Shown: positions 37,568 through 46,342, counted from the stretch's first letter. The stretch: DNA of 64,000 bases from Senegalia massiliensis (GCF_009911265.1 NZ_QXXA01000005.1:186001-250000); one strand, 5' to 3'. A program made the numbers and translations. Notes: generated from the letters alone by a model not told the origin.

Positions 37568-38095
37568 CTAAACCCAATCCTCCTTTAGTAGAGCCATAAG
37601 TATATCATCTTGATATTTCCCGTGTCTATATACCTCTTGCTTTAATACTCCTTCAACTTTAAATCCACATTTTTCATAACATCTTATTGCTCTTTTATTA
37701 AATGAATAAACATTTAACTTTATTTTATTTATATTCATTTCATTAAAGATGAATTTTATTAATACTTTTAATGCATCTGTACCATACCCCTTTGACCAAT
37801 AATCTTTATCACCTATAAACATACCTATTATAACATTGCTATTTTTCCAATCTATACTATTGATACCACAGCCACCTATATATTTGTTATCTTCTAATGT
37901 TCTCATTGCAAAATTATACTTATCATTATTTGCCGATTGACTTTCATACCATTTTTCTTCATCTTCTAATGTATATGGATATGGTATACCTGGAGATAAC
38001 AATCCTTTTATTTCAGCATCATTTACATATTCCTGCGCTTTTTTTATATCTTCTTTTCTATATTCAGTCAATACTACTTTTTCACCTTTGTACAT
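37568..38095 (-). CDS. GNAT N-acetyltransferase, RimJ/RimL type
   Basis: The 175-residue protein has the GNAT acetyl-CoA loop IGMFIGDKDYWSKGYGTDALK and the C-terminal INKIKLNVYSFNKRAIRCYEKCGF pattern of ribosomal-protein-type acetyltransferases. Its substrate is unknown. It is 14 bases downstream of the next minus-strand gene and may be read with it. Confidence 0.88.
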   Translation of the reverse strand: MYKGEKVVLTEYRKEDIKKAQEYVNDAEIKGLLSPGIPYPYTLEDEEKWYESQSANNDKYNFAMRTLEDNKYIGGCGINSIDWKNSNVIIGMFIGDKDYWSKGYGTDALKVLIKFIFNEMNINKIKLNVYSFNKRAIRCYEKCGFKVEGVLKQEVYRHGKYQDDILMALLKEDWV

Positions 38096-38108
38096 ATTAA
38101 ACCACCCT

Positions 38109-38810
38109 TTACTTGTTTTCTAAATCTAAACCTTCATGTTCCCACTTATCACCATGATATTCTATTTCGTACTCATCATCTTTTATTTCAATATTAGCAT
38201 TTTTCAGTAAATGTTCTATATAATTTACCCAAGAATCAAAAGATTCTCTATATTCAAGATCACCATTCATATTCTCTTTATCTAATTCTTTTTTTAATTC
38301 ATCCATATAATTTATTGATAACTCATTAATTAAATATCTAGTTATTAGCATATCTATATTTTCTTCATAATAATTTTCCATGGAGTCATATCCATATTCT
38401 TTTACAATGCTTTCTTTAAATTCTTCGCTACTACCATATTTATCATTTAAATTTCCCTTAATTTCTGGGTCTACTTTCTCCCTTTGCTCTTTAGATTCAT
38501 CAAGCATTTTCATCATTTCCTCTTTTGTTTTAACCTCATAGCCTAAGTTTTTAGCTTCAATATATTGCACTTTTTCTCTTACTATAAGATTAAATACTTC
38601 ATTTTGTGTAAAATTAGTTTCAGCATCTTCTTTCCCTGTATATAGTTTCTCAGCTACTTCTAAAAATTCTATTCTATCTTTTATATCTTGCTCTGTTATT
38701 TCCTCTCCTTCTACTGTAGCTATTACATTTTCTTTAGACTCTCCAGTACAACCTACAAAAGAAATAATTATAAATAATCCTAATATTAAAATGCTAATAT
38801 ATTTTTTCAT
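38109..38810 (-). CDS. SurA_N-like lipoprotein
   Basis: The 233-residue protein has a signal peptide with lipobox ISFVGC, so cysteine 20 or 21 is probably lipidated. It then has a SurA N-terminal-type chaperone helix bundle (TVEGEEITEQDIKDRIEFLE, FNLIVREKVQYIEAKNLGYEV). The peptidyl-prolyl isomerase domain of PrsA is absent, so it may hold but not isomerise exported proteins. The ATG at 38810 fits AGGGGTAAAG; the open frame extends 21 codons further without a site. Confidence 0.8.
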   Translation of the reverse strand: MKKYISILILGLFIIISFVGCTGESKENVIATVEGEEITEQDIKDRIEFLEVAEKLYTGKEDAETNFTQNEVFNLIVREKVQYIEAKNLGYEVKTKEEMMKMLDESKEQREKVDPEIKGNLNDKYGSSEEFKESIVKEYGYDSMENYYEENIDMLITRYLINELSINYMDELKKELDKENMNGDLEYRESFDSWVNYIEHLLKNANIEIKDDEYEIEYHGDKWEHEGLDLENK

Positions 38811-38930
38811 CTTTACCCCTCCATTTTTAATTATATATCTCAAATCACAAGTATCTTGTTCCTTGAAATGCATATTATTATATTTATGAAGTCTTGAAAG
38901 TTGAATTCCTTTACTTATAATTTTAGCTTC

Positions 38931-39413
38931 TTACTCCCAGTATCCTTCCTCTAATTCTAATAATTTTCCTGTTTGTTCATTAACAATGAAATATTTATAT
39001 TTATTTCTTAATTTTATTTTATAATAATATGCTCTATCCTTTGTAAAAAGATTTTTAGGTTTGTTAGACACAGGTATTGTATCCATATCTCTTGAATAAT
39101 GTACAAACTCTACTTTCTCATTAAAATAGTCTTTTATAATATCCTTGCCACCATCATAAGTATAATTAGGCAATGTAAAATATATTATAATAGGTAAAAT
39201 AATTGATAATAATACTGATACAATAATTCTAAATCTAGACTGAGGCTTTTCTTTTTTCAATAACCAAATATACCATATAGGCTGTAATATGAATATACTA
39301 AAAAAAGCAATATCATATACACCTCTATAATTTATATAAACATTATAACCCCAATATAATTCTATTAAAGTTATTATAATAATTAATATATAAATAAACC
39401 TATTCCTTCTCAT
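38931..39413 (-). CDS. Membrane protein, unknown
   Basis: The 160-residue protein has three transmembrane segments (about 7-24, 32-52 and 64-85) and a C-terminal soluble part of about 70 residues. Its start lies within the 3' end of the upstream gene (14-base overlap), so the two are coupled. No family recognised. Confidence 0.5.
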   Translation of the reverse strand: MRRNRFIYILIIIITLIELYWGYNVYINYRGVYDIAFFSIFILQPIWYIWLLKKEKPQSRFRIIVSVLLSIILPIIIYFTLPNYTYDGGKDIIKDYFNEKVEFVHYSRDMDTIPVSNKPKNLFTKDRAYYYKIKLRNKYKYFIVNEQTGKLLELEEGYWE

Positions 39414-39783
39414 AAACCTTATAACTCCTATTAGCTACTAAAATATATATTATTAAAATTATACTTATAAACACATCTATACCACCACCTGTTATTCCTA
39501 GTTCTAAGGTGCTAAAATTTGCTCCTCTTTCTATATCATAAATAACTATATTAATTATAAACACAATAATCTCTACTATAAAAAAAGGAATAAATTTTTT
39601 AGCTTCAAGTTTCTTTTTATTATCAATATTCAAATAATAAATTCCTAAAAATACTATTAATAATCTTAAGATAAGACTTATTATGTGTAAGTCTGTTTTA
39701 AATACAAAGTAAAGCACACTATATATAGTTCCAGTTACTACTGAAAATGCTATTAACAATATACTTAAATATTTACCCTTCAT
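39400..39783 (-). CDS. Membrane protein, unknown
   Basis: The 127-residue protein has four hydrophobic segments and almost no soluble part. It is the first gene of the pair 39783-38931. GGTGTAGG precedes the ATG. No family recognised. Confidence 0.5.
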   Translation of the reverse strand: MKGKYLSILLIAFSVVTGTIYSVLYFVFKTDLHIISLILRLLIVFLGIYYLNIDNKKKLEAKKFIPFFIVEIIVFIINIVIYDIERGANFSTLELGITGGGIDVFISIILIIYILVANRSYKVYEKE

Positions 39784-39854
39784 TGACCTACACCTCTATT
39801 AACTATTATATTCTACATAGATATTATATCTCCTTCTTTTTCTAAAATTTTACA

Positions 39855-39886
39855 CAAAAATAAGTTATGCTTAAGCATAACTTATC
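39855..39886 (-). terminator. Terminator of corA
   Basis: AAGTTATGCTTAAGCATAACTT is a palindrome (two arms of eleven) followed by ATTTTTG on the minus strand, five bases after corA. Confidence 0.8.
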
Positions 39887-39890
39887 ATTT

Positions 39891-40826
39891 TCAAAACATA
39901 TTTTTTCTAGAAAGTATTACTATTGCTATTGTAGCTAAAACTATTGAAAGTCCCATTATCATTGGAAATGCATATGGTGAATTTTGAAGCGGAAGTCCTA
40001 CGTTCATTCCATAAAAGCTTGCAAGCATTGTAGGAATTGCCATAACTATTGTTATTGATGTTAATACTTTCATTACTATATTCAAATTATTTGATATAAC
40101 TGATGCAAATGCATCCATCATACCACTTAATATATTACTATAAATATTTGCCATTTCTATTGCTTGCTTGTTTTCTATAATTACATCTTCAAGTAAATCC
40201 TCATCTTCGGGATATAATTTCACTGATTCAGATTTAAGCATCTTTTCCATAACTATTTCATTTGCTTTAAGTGAAGTCGAAAAATAAACAAGAGATTTTT
40301 CTAAATCCAAGAGCTGTATTAATTCTCTGTTTTTAGTAGATTTATGAAGTTGTCTTTCTATTCTATGACTTATTTTATCTATCTGTTTCAAATATATCAA
40401 ATATCTTGCTGACATTCTATATAACATTTGAAGTACAAAGCGAGTTCTTTTATAGGTATAAAAAGATTTTACTTTTCCTTCAACAAATTGTTCTAAAAGT
40501 AAATTTTCTTTAAGACATATTGTTATAATATATTTTTTATAAAGTATAATTCCAAGAGGAAAAGTATAATATACATATGAATCATCTTCTTTTTCAACCA
40601 TAGGTATATCTACTAATATAAGTGTTTGATCTTCTTCAATTTCAAGTCTTGAAGTTTCTTCATCATCTAGAGGAGACTTTAAAAAATCCATATCTACATT
40701 TAGCTCTGTATTTACTCTTTCTAACTCTTCCTTTGTAGGATCAATTAAATTAATCCAACATCCGTTTTCAAAATCATCTAATTCTGCAAATGTCCTATCT
40801 TGCATTGTTTTATAAATATTAAGCAT
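39891..40826 (-). CDS. corA: CorA family divalent cation transporter
   Basis: The 311-residue protein has a large cytoplasmic domain (1-250) and two C-terminal transmembrane helices joined by the pore-entry motif YGMN (in MLASFYGMNVGLPL). CorA forms pentameric channels for magnesium, sometimes cobalt or nickel. The upstream 200 bases are strongly structured and include a short reading frame, so expression is probably controlled at the RNA level. AGGAGTG precedes the ATG. Confidence 0.94.
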   Translation of the reverse strand: MLNIYKTMQDRTFAELDDFENGCWINLIDPTKEELERVNTELNVDMDFLKSPLDDEETSRLEIEEDQTLILVDIPMVEKEDDSYVYYTFPLGIILYKKYIITICLKENLLLEQFVEGKVKSFYTYKRTRFVLQMLYRMSARYLIYLKQIDKISHRIERQLHKSTKNRELIQLLDLEKSLVYFSTSLKANEIVMEKMLKSESVKLYPEDEDLLEDVIIENKQAIEMANIYSNILSGMMDAFASVISNNLNIVMKVLTSITIVMAIPTMLASFYGMNVGLPLQNSPYAFPMIMGLSIVLATIAIVILSRKNMF

Positions 40827-41010
40827 AAAATCACTCCTAATAAATATCCGAGTCTCCTTTTACACTTATGTGAAAATGGAGGTCAGATATATTGTTTAAC
40901 TTTCTTCTGTCCCATAAACTGGGTCCTTCGTCCACCTTCACCACACCCTTCATATATACTAGCCTTCCTTTATATCTTATTCTATCATAGGGTTTTTTGC
41001 AAGAAAATAA
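40827..41010 (-). promoter_or_regulatory. Structured corA leader RNA, class unknown
   Basis: Two nested helices are visible on the minus strand: CTCC-TTTT-ACA with its complement at 40872-40901, enclosed by ATATC/GATAT with asymmetric purine-rich internal loops (TGAC and ACTCG). Upstream are GGACGAAGGACC and CCCAGTTTATGGGACAG. It does not match the M-box magnesium riboswitch consensus as I remember it. A metal-sensing riboswitch or a leader-peptide switch are both possible. Confidence 0.45.
40837..40953 (-). CDS. Candidate corA leader peptide
   Basis: A 38-codon frame starts with an ATG nine bases after AAGGAAGG, a good ribosome binding site, and ends 10 bases before the corA start. It encodes a charged peptide starting MKGVVKVDEGPSLWDRRKL. 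It spans the structured leader, so translation would unfold the helices. It could be a real leader peptide or chance. Confidence 0.3.
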   Translation of the reverse strand: MKGVVKVDEGPSLWDRRKLNNISDLHFHISVKGDSDIY

Positions 41011-41015
41011 CCAAA

Positions 41016-41060
41016 ATAATGAGGATAACTTATTTTGCAAAATAAGTTATCCCCATTATT
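41016..41060 (-). terminator. Terminator of csoR
   Basis: ATAATGAGGATAACTTATTTT pairs with its complement across a tiny loop (one G-C mismatch), at the csoR stop. The T tract is interrupted. Confidence 0.6.
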
Positions 41061-41319
41061 TAATATATTTATCCAGAACATTAATTATTTCATCTATCTT
41101 CTCATCACCATGTCCTTCTAATATTGCTTCTTTTACACAAGATTTTATATGTGCATCTAATATATTTAAATTAGATTTTTTAAGTAAACCTTGTACTGCA
41201 AGAATTTGTTTTGATATATCTACACAATATCTATCATTTTCTAGCATTTTTATAATACCTTCTATTTGTCCTTTTGAAGTTTTTAAAAGGTTTAATGCCT
41301 TTTTTCTTTCATCTGTCAT
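41056..41319 (-). CDS. csoR: CsoR-type copper-sensing repressor
   Basis: The 87-residue all-helical repressor has the copper site C32, H57 and C61, with the exact spacing of CsoR (25 and 4 residues), and so is not the persulfide-sensing CstR type, which lacks the histidine. Apo-CsoR binds G-tract palindromes and is released by Cu(I). Candidate operators of this type occur upstream of copA, hesB-like, ccdA and the glutaredoxin gene. It lies downstream of copZ behind a hairpin. AGAGGTG precedes the ATG. Confidence 0.93.
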   Translation of the reverse strand: MTDERKKALNLLKTSKGQIEGIIKMLENDRYCVDISKQILAVQGLLKKSNLNILDAHIKSCVKEAILEGHGDEKIDEIINVLDKYIK

Positions 41320-41348
41320 ATAATCACCTCTTTTACAATTATCATAAA

Positions 41349-41389
41349 ATGCTTGGATGACATAGATATAATAATGTCATCCTAAGCAA
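41349..41389 (-). terminator. Terminator after copZ
   Basis: GCTTAGGATGACAT pairs with ATGTCATCCAAGC on the minus strand, followed by ATTTTAT. It may partly separate csoR from copA-copZ. Confidence 0.65.
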
Positions 41390-41402
41390 AATATAATTAG
41401 TT

Positions 41403-41615
41403 TTATATTGTCTTTATATCTATTACTTCATATCCTGCATCTGTTACTGCTTTTTTAAGATCATCATCATTAAGCTCATAGCCTTCAACTTCTGCTGTTT
41501 TGCTTGCTAAATCAACACGTGCATTTGTTACTTGCTCTAGTGATTTTAAAGATTCCTCAACTGCCTTTTGGCAATGACCACAGCTCATTCCTTTAACTGT
41601 TAATGTTTTTTGCAT
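41403..41615 (-). CDS. copZ: Copper chaperone CopZ (HMA domain)
   Basis: The 70-residue protein is a single heavy-metal-associated domain with the Cu(I)-binding motif GMSCGHC at residues 9-15. It hands copper to the exporter CopA, encoded 14 bases upstream in the same operon. AAAGGAGAG precedes the ATG. Confidence 0.95.
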   Translation of the reverse strand: MQKTLTVKGMSCGHCQKAVEESLKSLEQVTNARVDLASKTAEVEGYELNDDDLKKAVTDAGYEVIDIKTI

Positions 41616-41629
41616 TATAATCTCTCCTT

Positions 41630-44005
41630 TTATTTTACATTAAATTTTTTTAGTCTAAGTGAATTTGTGAGTACTGATACTGAACTAAATGCCATAGCTC
41701 CTCCTGCAATCATAGGATTTAATAATCCTAGTGCTGCAATTGGTATTCCAGCAGTATTATATGCAAATGCCCAGAATAAATTTTGCTTGATAGTTCTCAT
41801 AGTTTTTTTACTTAACTTTATAGCAGTAACTATTTCCATCAAGTCTCCTCTCATAAGAGTTATATCAGCTGCTTCAATAGCTACATCTGTACCAGTTCCT
41901 ATTGCAAAACCTATATCTGCTTGCGCAAGTGCTGGTGCATCATTTATTCCATCTCCTACCATTGCTACTTTTTTATTTTGAGATTGAATTTTTTCTACAT
42001 TTGCTGCTTTATCTTCAGGCAATACTTCTGCTATTACATTTTCTATACCCACTTGTTTTGCTATAGCATTTGCTGTCCTTTGATTGTCACCAGTTATCAT
42101 ATATACGTCTATATGCATATTTTTAAGTTCTTCTATAGCTCTTTTTGAACTTTCTTTTATTGTATCAGCTACTGCTATTATACCCTTTAATTCTTTATCT
42201 ATAGCTAAAATCATAGCAGTTTTTCCTTCATTTTCAAGTCTTTCTATCTCAGATGAAGCTTTAGATATATCTATATTTTCTCTATCCATAAGACGTCTAT
42301 TTCCTAAATATATCTCTTTTTTATCTAGTGTTGAATATATACCATGTCCTGGTATTGCTTCAAAATCAGATACATCACTAAGCAAAATTTCTTTAGAGTT
42401 TGCATCATTTACTATAGCTTCAGCTAAAGGATGTTCTGAAGATTTTTCTGCCGATGCTGAAATTCGAAGCACCTCTTTTTCATCTAAATCATATGTTAAT
42501 ATATCTGTAACTTCAGGTTTACCTTTAGTAATAGTTCCTGTCTTATCAAATATTATAGTATCTGTTTTTTGTGCTCTTTCTAGATGTTCTCCACCTTTTA
42601 TAAGTATTCCATTTTCTGCACCTTTACCTGTACCAACCATTATAGCTGTAGGAGTTGCAAGCCCTAATGCACAAGGACAAGCTATTACTAGAACAGATAC
42701 TGATGCTACCATTGCAGGATTAATCTCTCCACTTACTACATACCATATAATAAAGGTAAGAATAGCTATTACTACAACAATAGGAACAAATATACCAGAT
42801 ACCTTATCAGCAAGTCTTTGTACTGGTGCTTTAGATCCTTGTGCTTCTTCTACCAGCTTTATGATCTGTGATAAAGCGGTATCTTTACCAACCTTTGTAG
42901 CCTTGAATTTAAATGTACCATGTTTATTTATAGTTGAACCTATTACTTCTTCACCTATAACTTTTTCAACCGGTATTGATTCACCTGTAAGCATAGATTC
43001 ATCTACTGTAGATTTACCTTCAATGATTTCACCATCTACTGGTATTTTTTCTCCTGGTCTAACTATTATAGTTTCTCCTACTTCTACTTCTTCTACTGGT
43101 ATATCTTTTTCTTCACCGTTTCTTATTACTTTTGCAGTTTTAGCTTGAAGTCCCATAAGCTTTTTCATAGCTTCTGATGTTTTTCCTTTAGCTATGGCTT
43201 CCATTAACTTCCCTAATATTATTAAGGTAATAATAACTGCTGAAGATTCAAAGTAAAAATGGTTCATTCCTACAAGTAACATATAAATACTATAAAAATA
43301 TGCTGCTGATGTACCCATAGCTACAAGTACATCCATATTTGCTCCTCCACCTTTTAATGAATGGTAAGCACCTTTATAAAATCTCCATCCTACAATAAAT
43401 TGTACAGGTGTTGCTAAAATAAATTGAAACCATCCATTACTAAGTATAGTATCCAGTCCTGCCATATCTACAAACATAGCTGAAAGTAACGGTAAACTTA
43501 GTATTGTTGATATTATAAAAAGAGTTTTAAGATTCTTTATTTCTTTTTCTCTTGCTTCCTTTTGCTTATCAACATCTACATTTTGTTCTTTTTGTGCTTT
43601 ATATCCTGCATTTTCTACTGCTAACTGCATTTCTTTTATATTTGTCTCAGATGATAGATATTCTATAGTTGCTTTATTTGTAGCTATATTTACGTTTACT
43701 TCTCCTATACCTTCAACTTTTTTTAACGCTTTTTCCACTCTTGCAGCACAAGCTGAACAAGTCATACCTTCAATATCTAACCTTACTCTATCCATTGAAG
43801 CTGTGTATCCTGTGTTTGTTACTGTATCCATTAATTTTTTAACACTAACTTTTTCAGGATCATATTCAACTGTAGCTTTTTCAGCAATTAGGTTTACTAC
43901 TGCACTTTTTACACCATCTATCTTTGATAGAGAACCCTCTACCCTATTTGAACAGGATGCTCAAGTCATACCTGTAACTTTAAAACTTACTTTTTCTACA
44001 CTCAT
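41630..44005 (-). CDS. copA: Copper-exporting P1B ATPase with a selenocysteine in its first metal-binding domain
   Basis: Read from the ATG at 44005 the protein is 791 residues with one in-frame TGA at codon 15 (43961-43963). The first HMA domain then reads GMTUASC, with U in place of the first cysteine of the CxxC motif; the second HMA domain has normal GMTCSAC with C83 and C86. The ATPase core is complete: CPC in [29 protein letters not shown] and [11 protein letters not shown]. Homology continues on both sides of the TGA in the same frame, with GGGAG before the ATG, so this is not a frameshift. A Sec-less start at 43831 would drop the first domain. A CsoR operator lies upstream. Confidence 0.9.
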
Positions 44006-44025
44006 TGTTACAACTCCCTTCTTAT

Positions 44026-44046
44026 ACCCCACCCTATGTGGGGTGT
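44026..44046. promoter_or_regulatory. CsoR-type operator of copA-copZ
   Basis: ACCCCACCCTATGTGGGGT contains the CCCCAC/GTGGGG inverted repeat between the promoter and the copA start, as expected for a CsoR site. Confidence 0.75.
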
Positions 44047-44057
44047 GTTATAAATTA

Positions 44058-44086
44058 ATAATAACATATATTTTTTTATAATGCAA
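44058..44086 (-). promoter_or_regulatory. Promoter of copA-copZ
   Basis: TTGCAT (44081-44086) and TATTAT (44058-44063) are 17 bases apart on the minus strand, and the operator covers the start of transcription. Confidence 0.65.
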
Positions 44087-44111
44087 ATAGTTATTATAAT
44101 TATTACCCTAA

Positions 44112-44156
44112 AAAATAAAAAAATATGACCTTAATAAAAAGGTCATATTTTTTATT
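44112..44156 (-). terminator. Terminator of mrp
   Basis: AAAATATGACCTT pairs with AAGGTCATATTTT followed by a T-rich tract on the minus strand. Confidence 0.88.
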
Positions 44157-44163
44157 TTAAATC

Positions 44164-45216
44164 TTATTCTGTTTCTAAAAGTTTTGTTGCTATTAAATTA
44201 TATTTATCTTTCATGTTAAGTCTTTCATCTAATACTGAAGGAACACCTTTGTCACTATCCTCTCTTACAAGGGTTGATAGAGGAATTTCACCAAGTAAAG
44301 GTACATTTAATTCTTTACTTAATTTTTCTCCTTCACGTTTACCAAATATATAATGTTTTTCATCACAATTATCACATATGAAATAACTCATATTTTCTAT
44401 AATTCCTATTACTTTACTGTTTGTTTTAGATGCCATAAATCCTAATCTTTTTGCTACATCTGCTGCCGTAATTTGTGGTGTTGTAACTATAAGTATTTCT
44501 GCTTTTGGTAATTGTTGCATAAGACTTAATGGCACATCACCTGTTCCTGGAGGTAAATCTATTAACATATAATCTAATTCTCCCCAATAAACATCGTTGA
44601 AAAACTGTGTAAGAATTCCACCAAGAACTGGCCCCCTCCATATAAGGGCTTCATCTTTTTCTATTAGATTACCCATTGAAATAACTTTTACACCATTTGC
44701 ATTAATAGGTATAATTGTTCCATCACTCATAGCCATAGGTTTCTGACCCTTTATACCTAATATTTGTGGTATACTATGTCCTAATATATCTGCATCAATT
44801 AAACCTACACTATAACCCATCTCGCTTAACTCTACAGCTAAATTTGAAGTTACAGTAGATTTTCCTACTCCACCTTTTCCACTACCTATAGCAATTACTC
44901 TAGTATTTTTAAAAGGTTCTTTTGTATCTTGCTCACCTCTAAGCTTTTTAGCTAAATTCTGTTTTTGTTCATCTGTCATTTCCCCAAATACTACTTCTAC
45001 TTTTTCAATCTCATCTATTTTTAATAACTCTTTTTCTACATCTCCTGATATAGTATTTTTTAAAGGACAACCTTTTGTAGTTAATGTAACATTTACGATT
45101 ACATTTTTACCATCTATAGTTACATCACCTATCATATCTAATTCCACTAAATTTTTCTTTATTTCAGGATCATCTACATTTTCAAGTGCTTTATATATTT
45201 TATCTTTTAGAGTCAC
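44164..45216 (-). CDS. mrp: Mrp/NBP35-type iron-sulfur carrier ATPase
   Basis: The 350-residue protein has an N-terminal MIP18/DUF59 domain (about 1-90) and a deviant-P-loop ATPase domain starting GSGKGGVGKSTVTSNLA near 111. The CDNC pair (in YFICDNCDEKHY) is the CxxC that bridges a 4Fe-4S cluster between two subunits. It scaffolds or delivers Fe-S clusters. The start is a GTG eight bases after AAGGAG. Its place beside a HesB-like selenoprotein fits a cluster-assembly theme. Confidence 0.93.
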   Translation of the reverse strand: MTLKDKIYKALENVDDPEIKKNLVELDMIGDVTIDGKNVIVNVTLTTKGCPLKNTISGDVEKELLKIDEIEKVEVVFGEMTDEQKQNLAKKLRGEQDTKEPFKNTRVIAIGSGKGGVGKSTVTSNLAVELSEMGYSVGLIDADILGHSIPQILGIKGQKPMAMSDGTIIPINANGVKVISMGNLIEKDEALIWRGPVLGGILTQFFNDVYWGELDYMLIDLPPGTGDVPLSLMQQLPKAEILIVTTPQITAADVAKRLGFMASKTNSKVIGIIENMSYFICDNCDEKHYIFGKREGEKLSKELNVPLLGEIPLSTLVREDSDKGVPSVLDERLNMKDKYNLIATKLLETE

Positions 45217-45282
45217 TTTTTCATCTCCTTAATATTTTTACTTAAGTATATAATAATTGTCTTTATTTAACTATGATATATA

Positions 45283-45864
45283 TCACCTTTCACAAACTAT
45301 AATTCTTGTAGGTGTTACTATATAATCAACAGGTATATCAAATTTCTCACTAGGAACTTCTGAAAATATTTGAAAATCATAACTAACAGCTATTTTAGTG
45401 GCTTGTGGTGCAGACTTTAATAATTTATCATAATATCCTCCACCATACCCTACTCTATTTCCTTTTTTATCAAAAGCAAGACCAGGAGTTATTATTAGAT
45501 CTATCTCACTAGGATTCACTTTCTCTATACTATCCTCTTTAGGCTCTAAATACCCAAAAGGATTTTTTTCAAGGGAATCTTCAAGATCTATTAATCTACA
45601 AGGTATTAATACATTTTCTTTTTTATCAGTATATGTTATAACTACCTTTTTTCCAAGACCTCTCATCTTATCTATGAGATTAAATGTATCAACTTCTTGT
45701 TTGAAACTTAAATATACCATTATAGTTTCACTTTGTTTAAATTCTTTCATCTTTATAAGATAGGATATGATTTTGTCACTTAAAGAATTTACTGCATCTT
45801 TATTTAATTTTTTTCTTTCTTTTAAAACTATCTTTCTCAGTTCTTTTTTCTCATCAGTATTCAT
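45283..45864 (-). CDS. 5-formyltetrahydrofolate cyclo-ligase
   Basis: The 193-residue enzyme converts 5-formyl-THF to 5,10-methenyl-THF with ATP. Landmarks are the N-terminal KKELRKIVLKERKKL and the nucleotide/folate loop NRVGYGGGYYDKLL. The ATG at 45864 is eight bases after AAGGAG; an in-frame GTG at 45873 overlaps that site. It may be co-transcribed with mrp. Confidence 0.93.
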   Translation of the reverse strand: MNTDEKKELRKIVLKERKKLNKDAVNSLSDKIISYLIKMKEFKQSETIMVYLSFKQEVDTFNLIDKMRGLGKKVVITYTDKKENVLIPCRLIDLEDSLEKNPFGYLEPKEDSIEKVNPSEIDLIITPGLAFDKKGNRVGYGGGYYDKLLKSAPQATKIAVSYDFQIFSEVPSEKFDIPVDYIVTPTRIIVCER

Positions 45865-45935
45865 ACTCCACACTCCTTATAAAGTAAAACTTAAGTAATA
45901 TTATATACCTATTTTTATATCTATACAAATAATTA

Positions 45936-45966
45936 ATAAAACTCCTGCAATATTGCAGGAGTTTTA
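45936..45966 (-). terminator. Terminator of the HesB-like gene
   Basis: AAAACTCCTGCAA pairs perfectly with TTGCAGGAGTTTT, with a T-rich end on the minus strand. Confidence 0.9.
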
Positions 45967-46266
45967 TTAACAAGATGATGCACCATTTCCTGTTGTTACT
46001 CTAAACCCTTTACCGGTCCAATTTTTAGTATAGTCTACATTGAATGCGCCTACTTGATCAGATAAATTCTTATCTACCAAGAAAGTTATTCCATCTATAT
46101 CTTCAGTTATATCTTCTTTGTTTTGCTCATCCAGAGCAATACCATAAGATGGACCACCTCAACCAAAGCCTGCTACATATACTCTTATTTTCTTGTCTAG
46201 TGCATCTTTTTTTTCCATAATTTTTTTAATTTCATTAATTGCTGTTGTTGTTACATTTAATTTCAC
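45967..46266 (-). CDS. HesB-like selenoprotein
   Basis: Read from the GTG at 46266 (AGAGGAGAG before it) the gene encodes 99 residues with one in-frame TGA at codon 36 (46159-46161). The context is VYVAGFGUGGPSYGIALDE, the signature of the known HesB-like selenoprotein family, in which other members carry Cys at this place. The protein ends NGASSC. The fold is that of IscA/HesB iron-sulfur carriers. Its upstream region carries a G-tract palindrome and a second 26-bp palindrome over the promoter. Without Sec insertion only a 35-residue fragment would be made. Confidence 0.92.
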
Positions 46267-46283
46267 ATTAATCTCTCCTCTCT

Positions 46284-46300
46284 ATACCCTATCAGGGTAT
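46284..46300. promoter_or_regulatory. G-tract operator upstream of the HesB-like gene
   Basis: ATACCCTATCAGGGTAT is a perfect inverted repeat with seven-base arms between promoter and start, similar to CsoR-family sites. Confidence 0.6.
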
Positions 46301-46307
46301 GTGTTTA

Positions 46308-46342
46308 TATATATTGTAATATTACAATATATACCTTGTCAA
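46308..46342 (-). promoter_or_regulatory. HesB-like gene promoter overlapped by a 26-bp perfect palindrome
   Basis: TTGACA (46337-46342) and TACAAT (46313-46318) form a promoter with an 18-base spacer on the minus strand. Positions 46308-46333 are a perfect palindrome with thirteen-base arms (core TTGTAATATTACAA) that covers the -10 and part of the spacer. Confidence 0.6.

Noticed and set aside
40827-41010. M-box magnesium riboswitch
   Set aside because: The conserved M-box core I recall is not found, so only an unclassified structured leader is claimed.
41056-41319. CstR persulfide sensor
   Set aside because: The histidine of the copper site is present between the two cysteines with exact CsoR spacing.
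42084-43148. Long plus-strand open frame (354 codons) within copA
   Set aside because: It is antisense to the conserved ATPase core, has no ribosome binding site and shows composition of a shadow frame.
43955-43966. copA TGA as frameshift or sequencing error
   Set aside because: Frame and homology are continuous on both sides, the TGA replaces exactly a motif cysteine, and two more genes within 6 kb show the same pattern.
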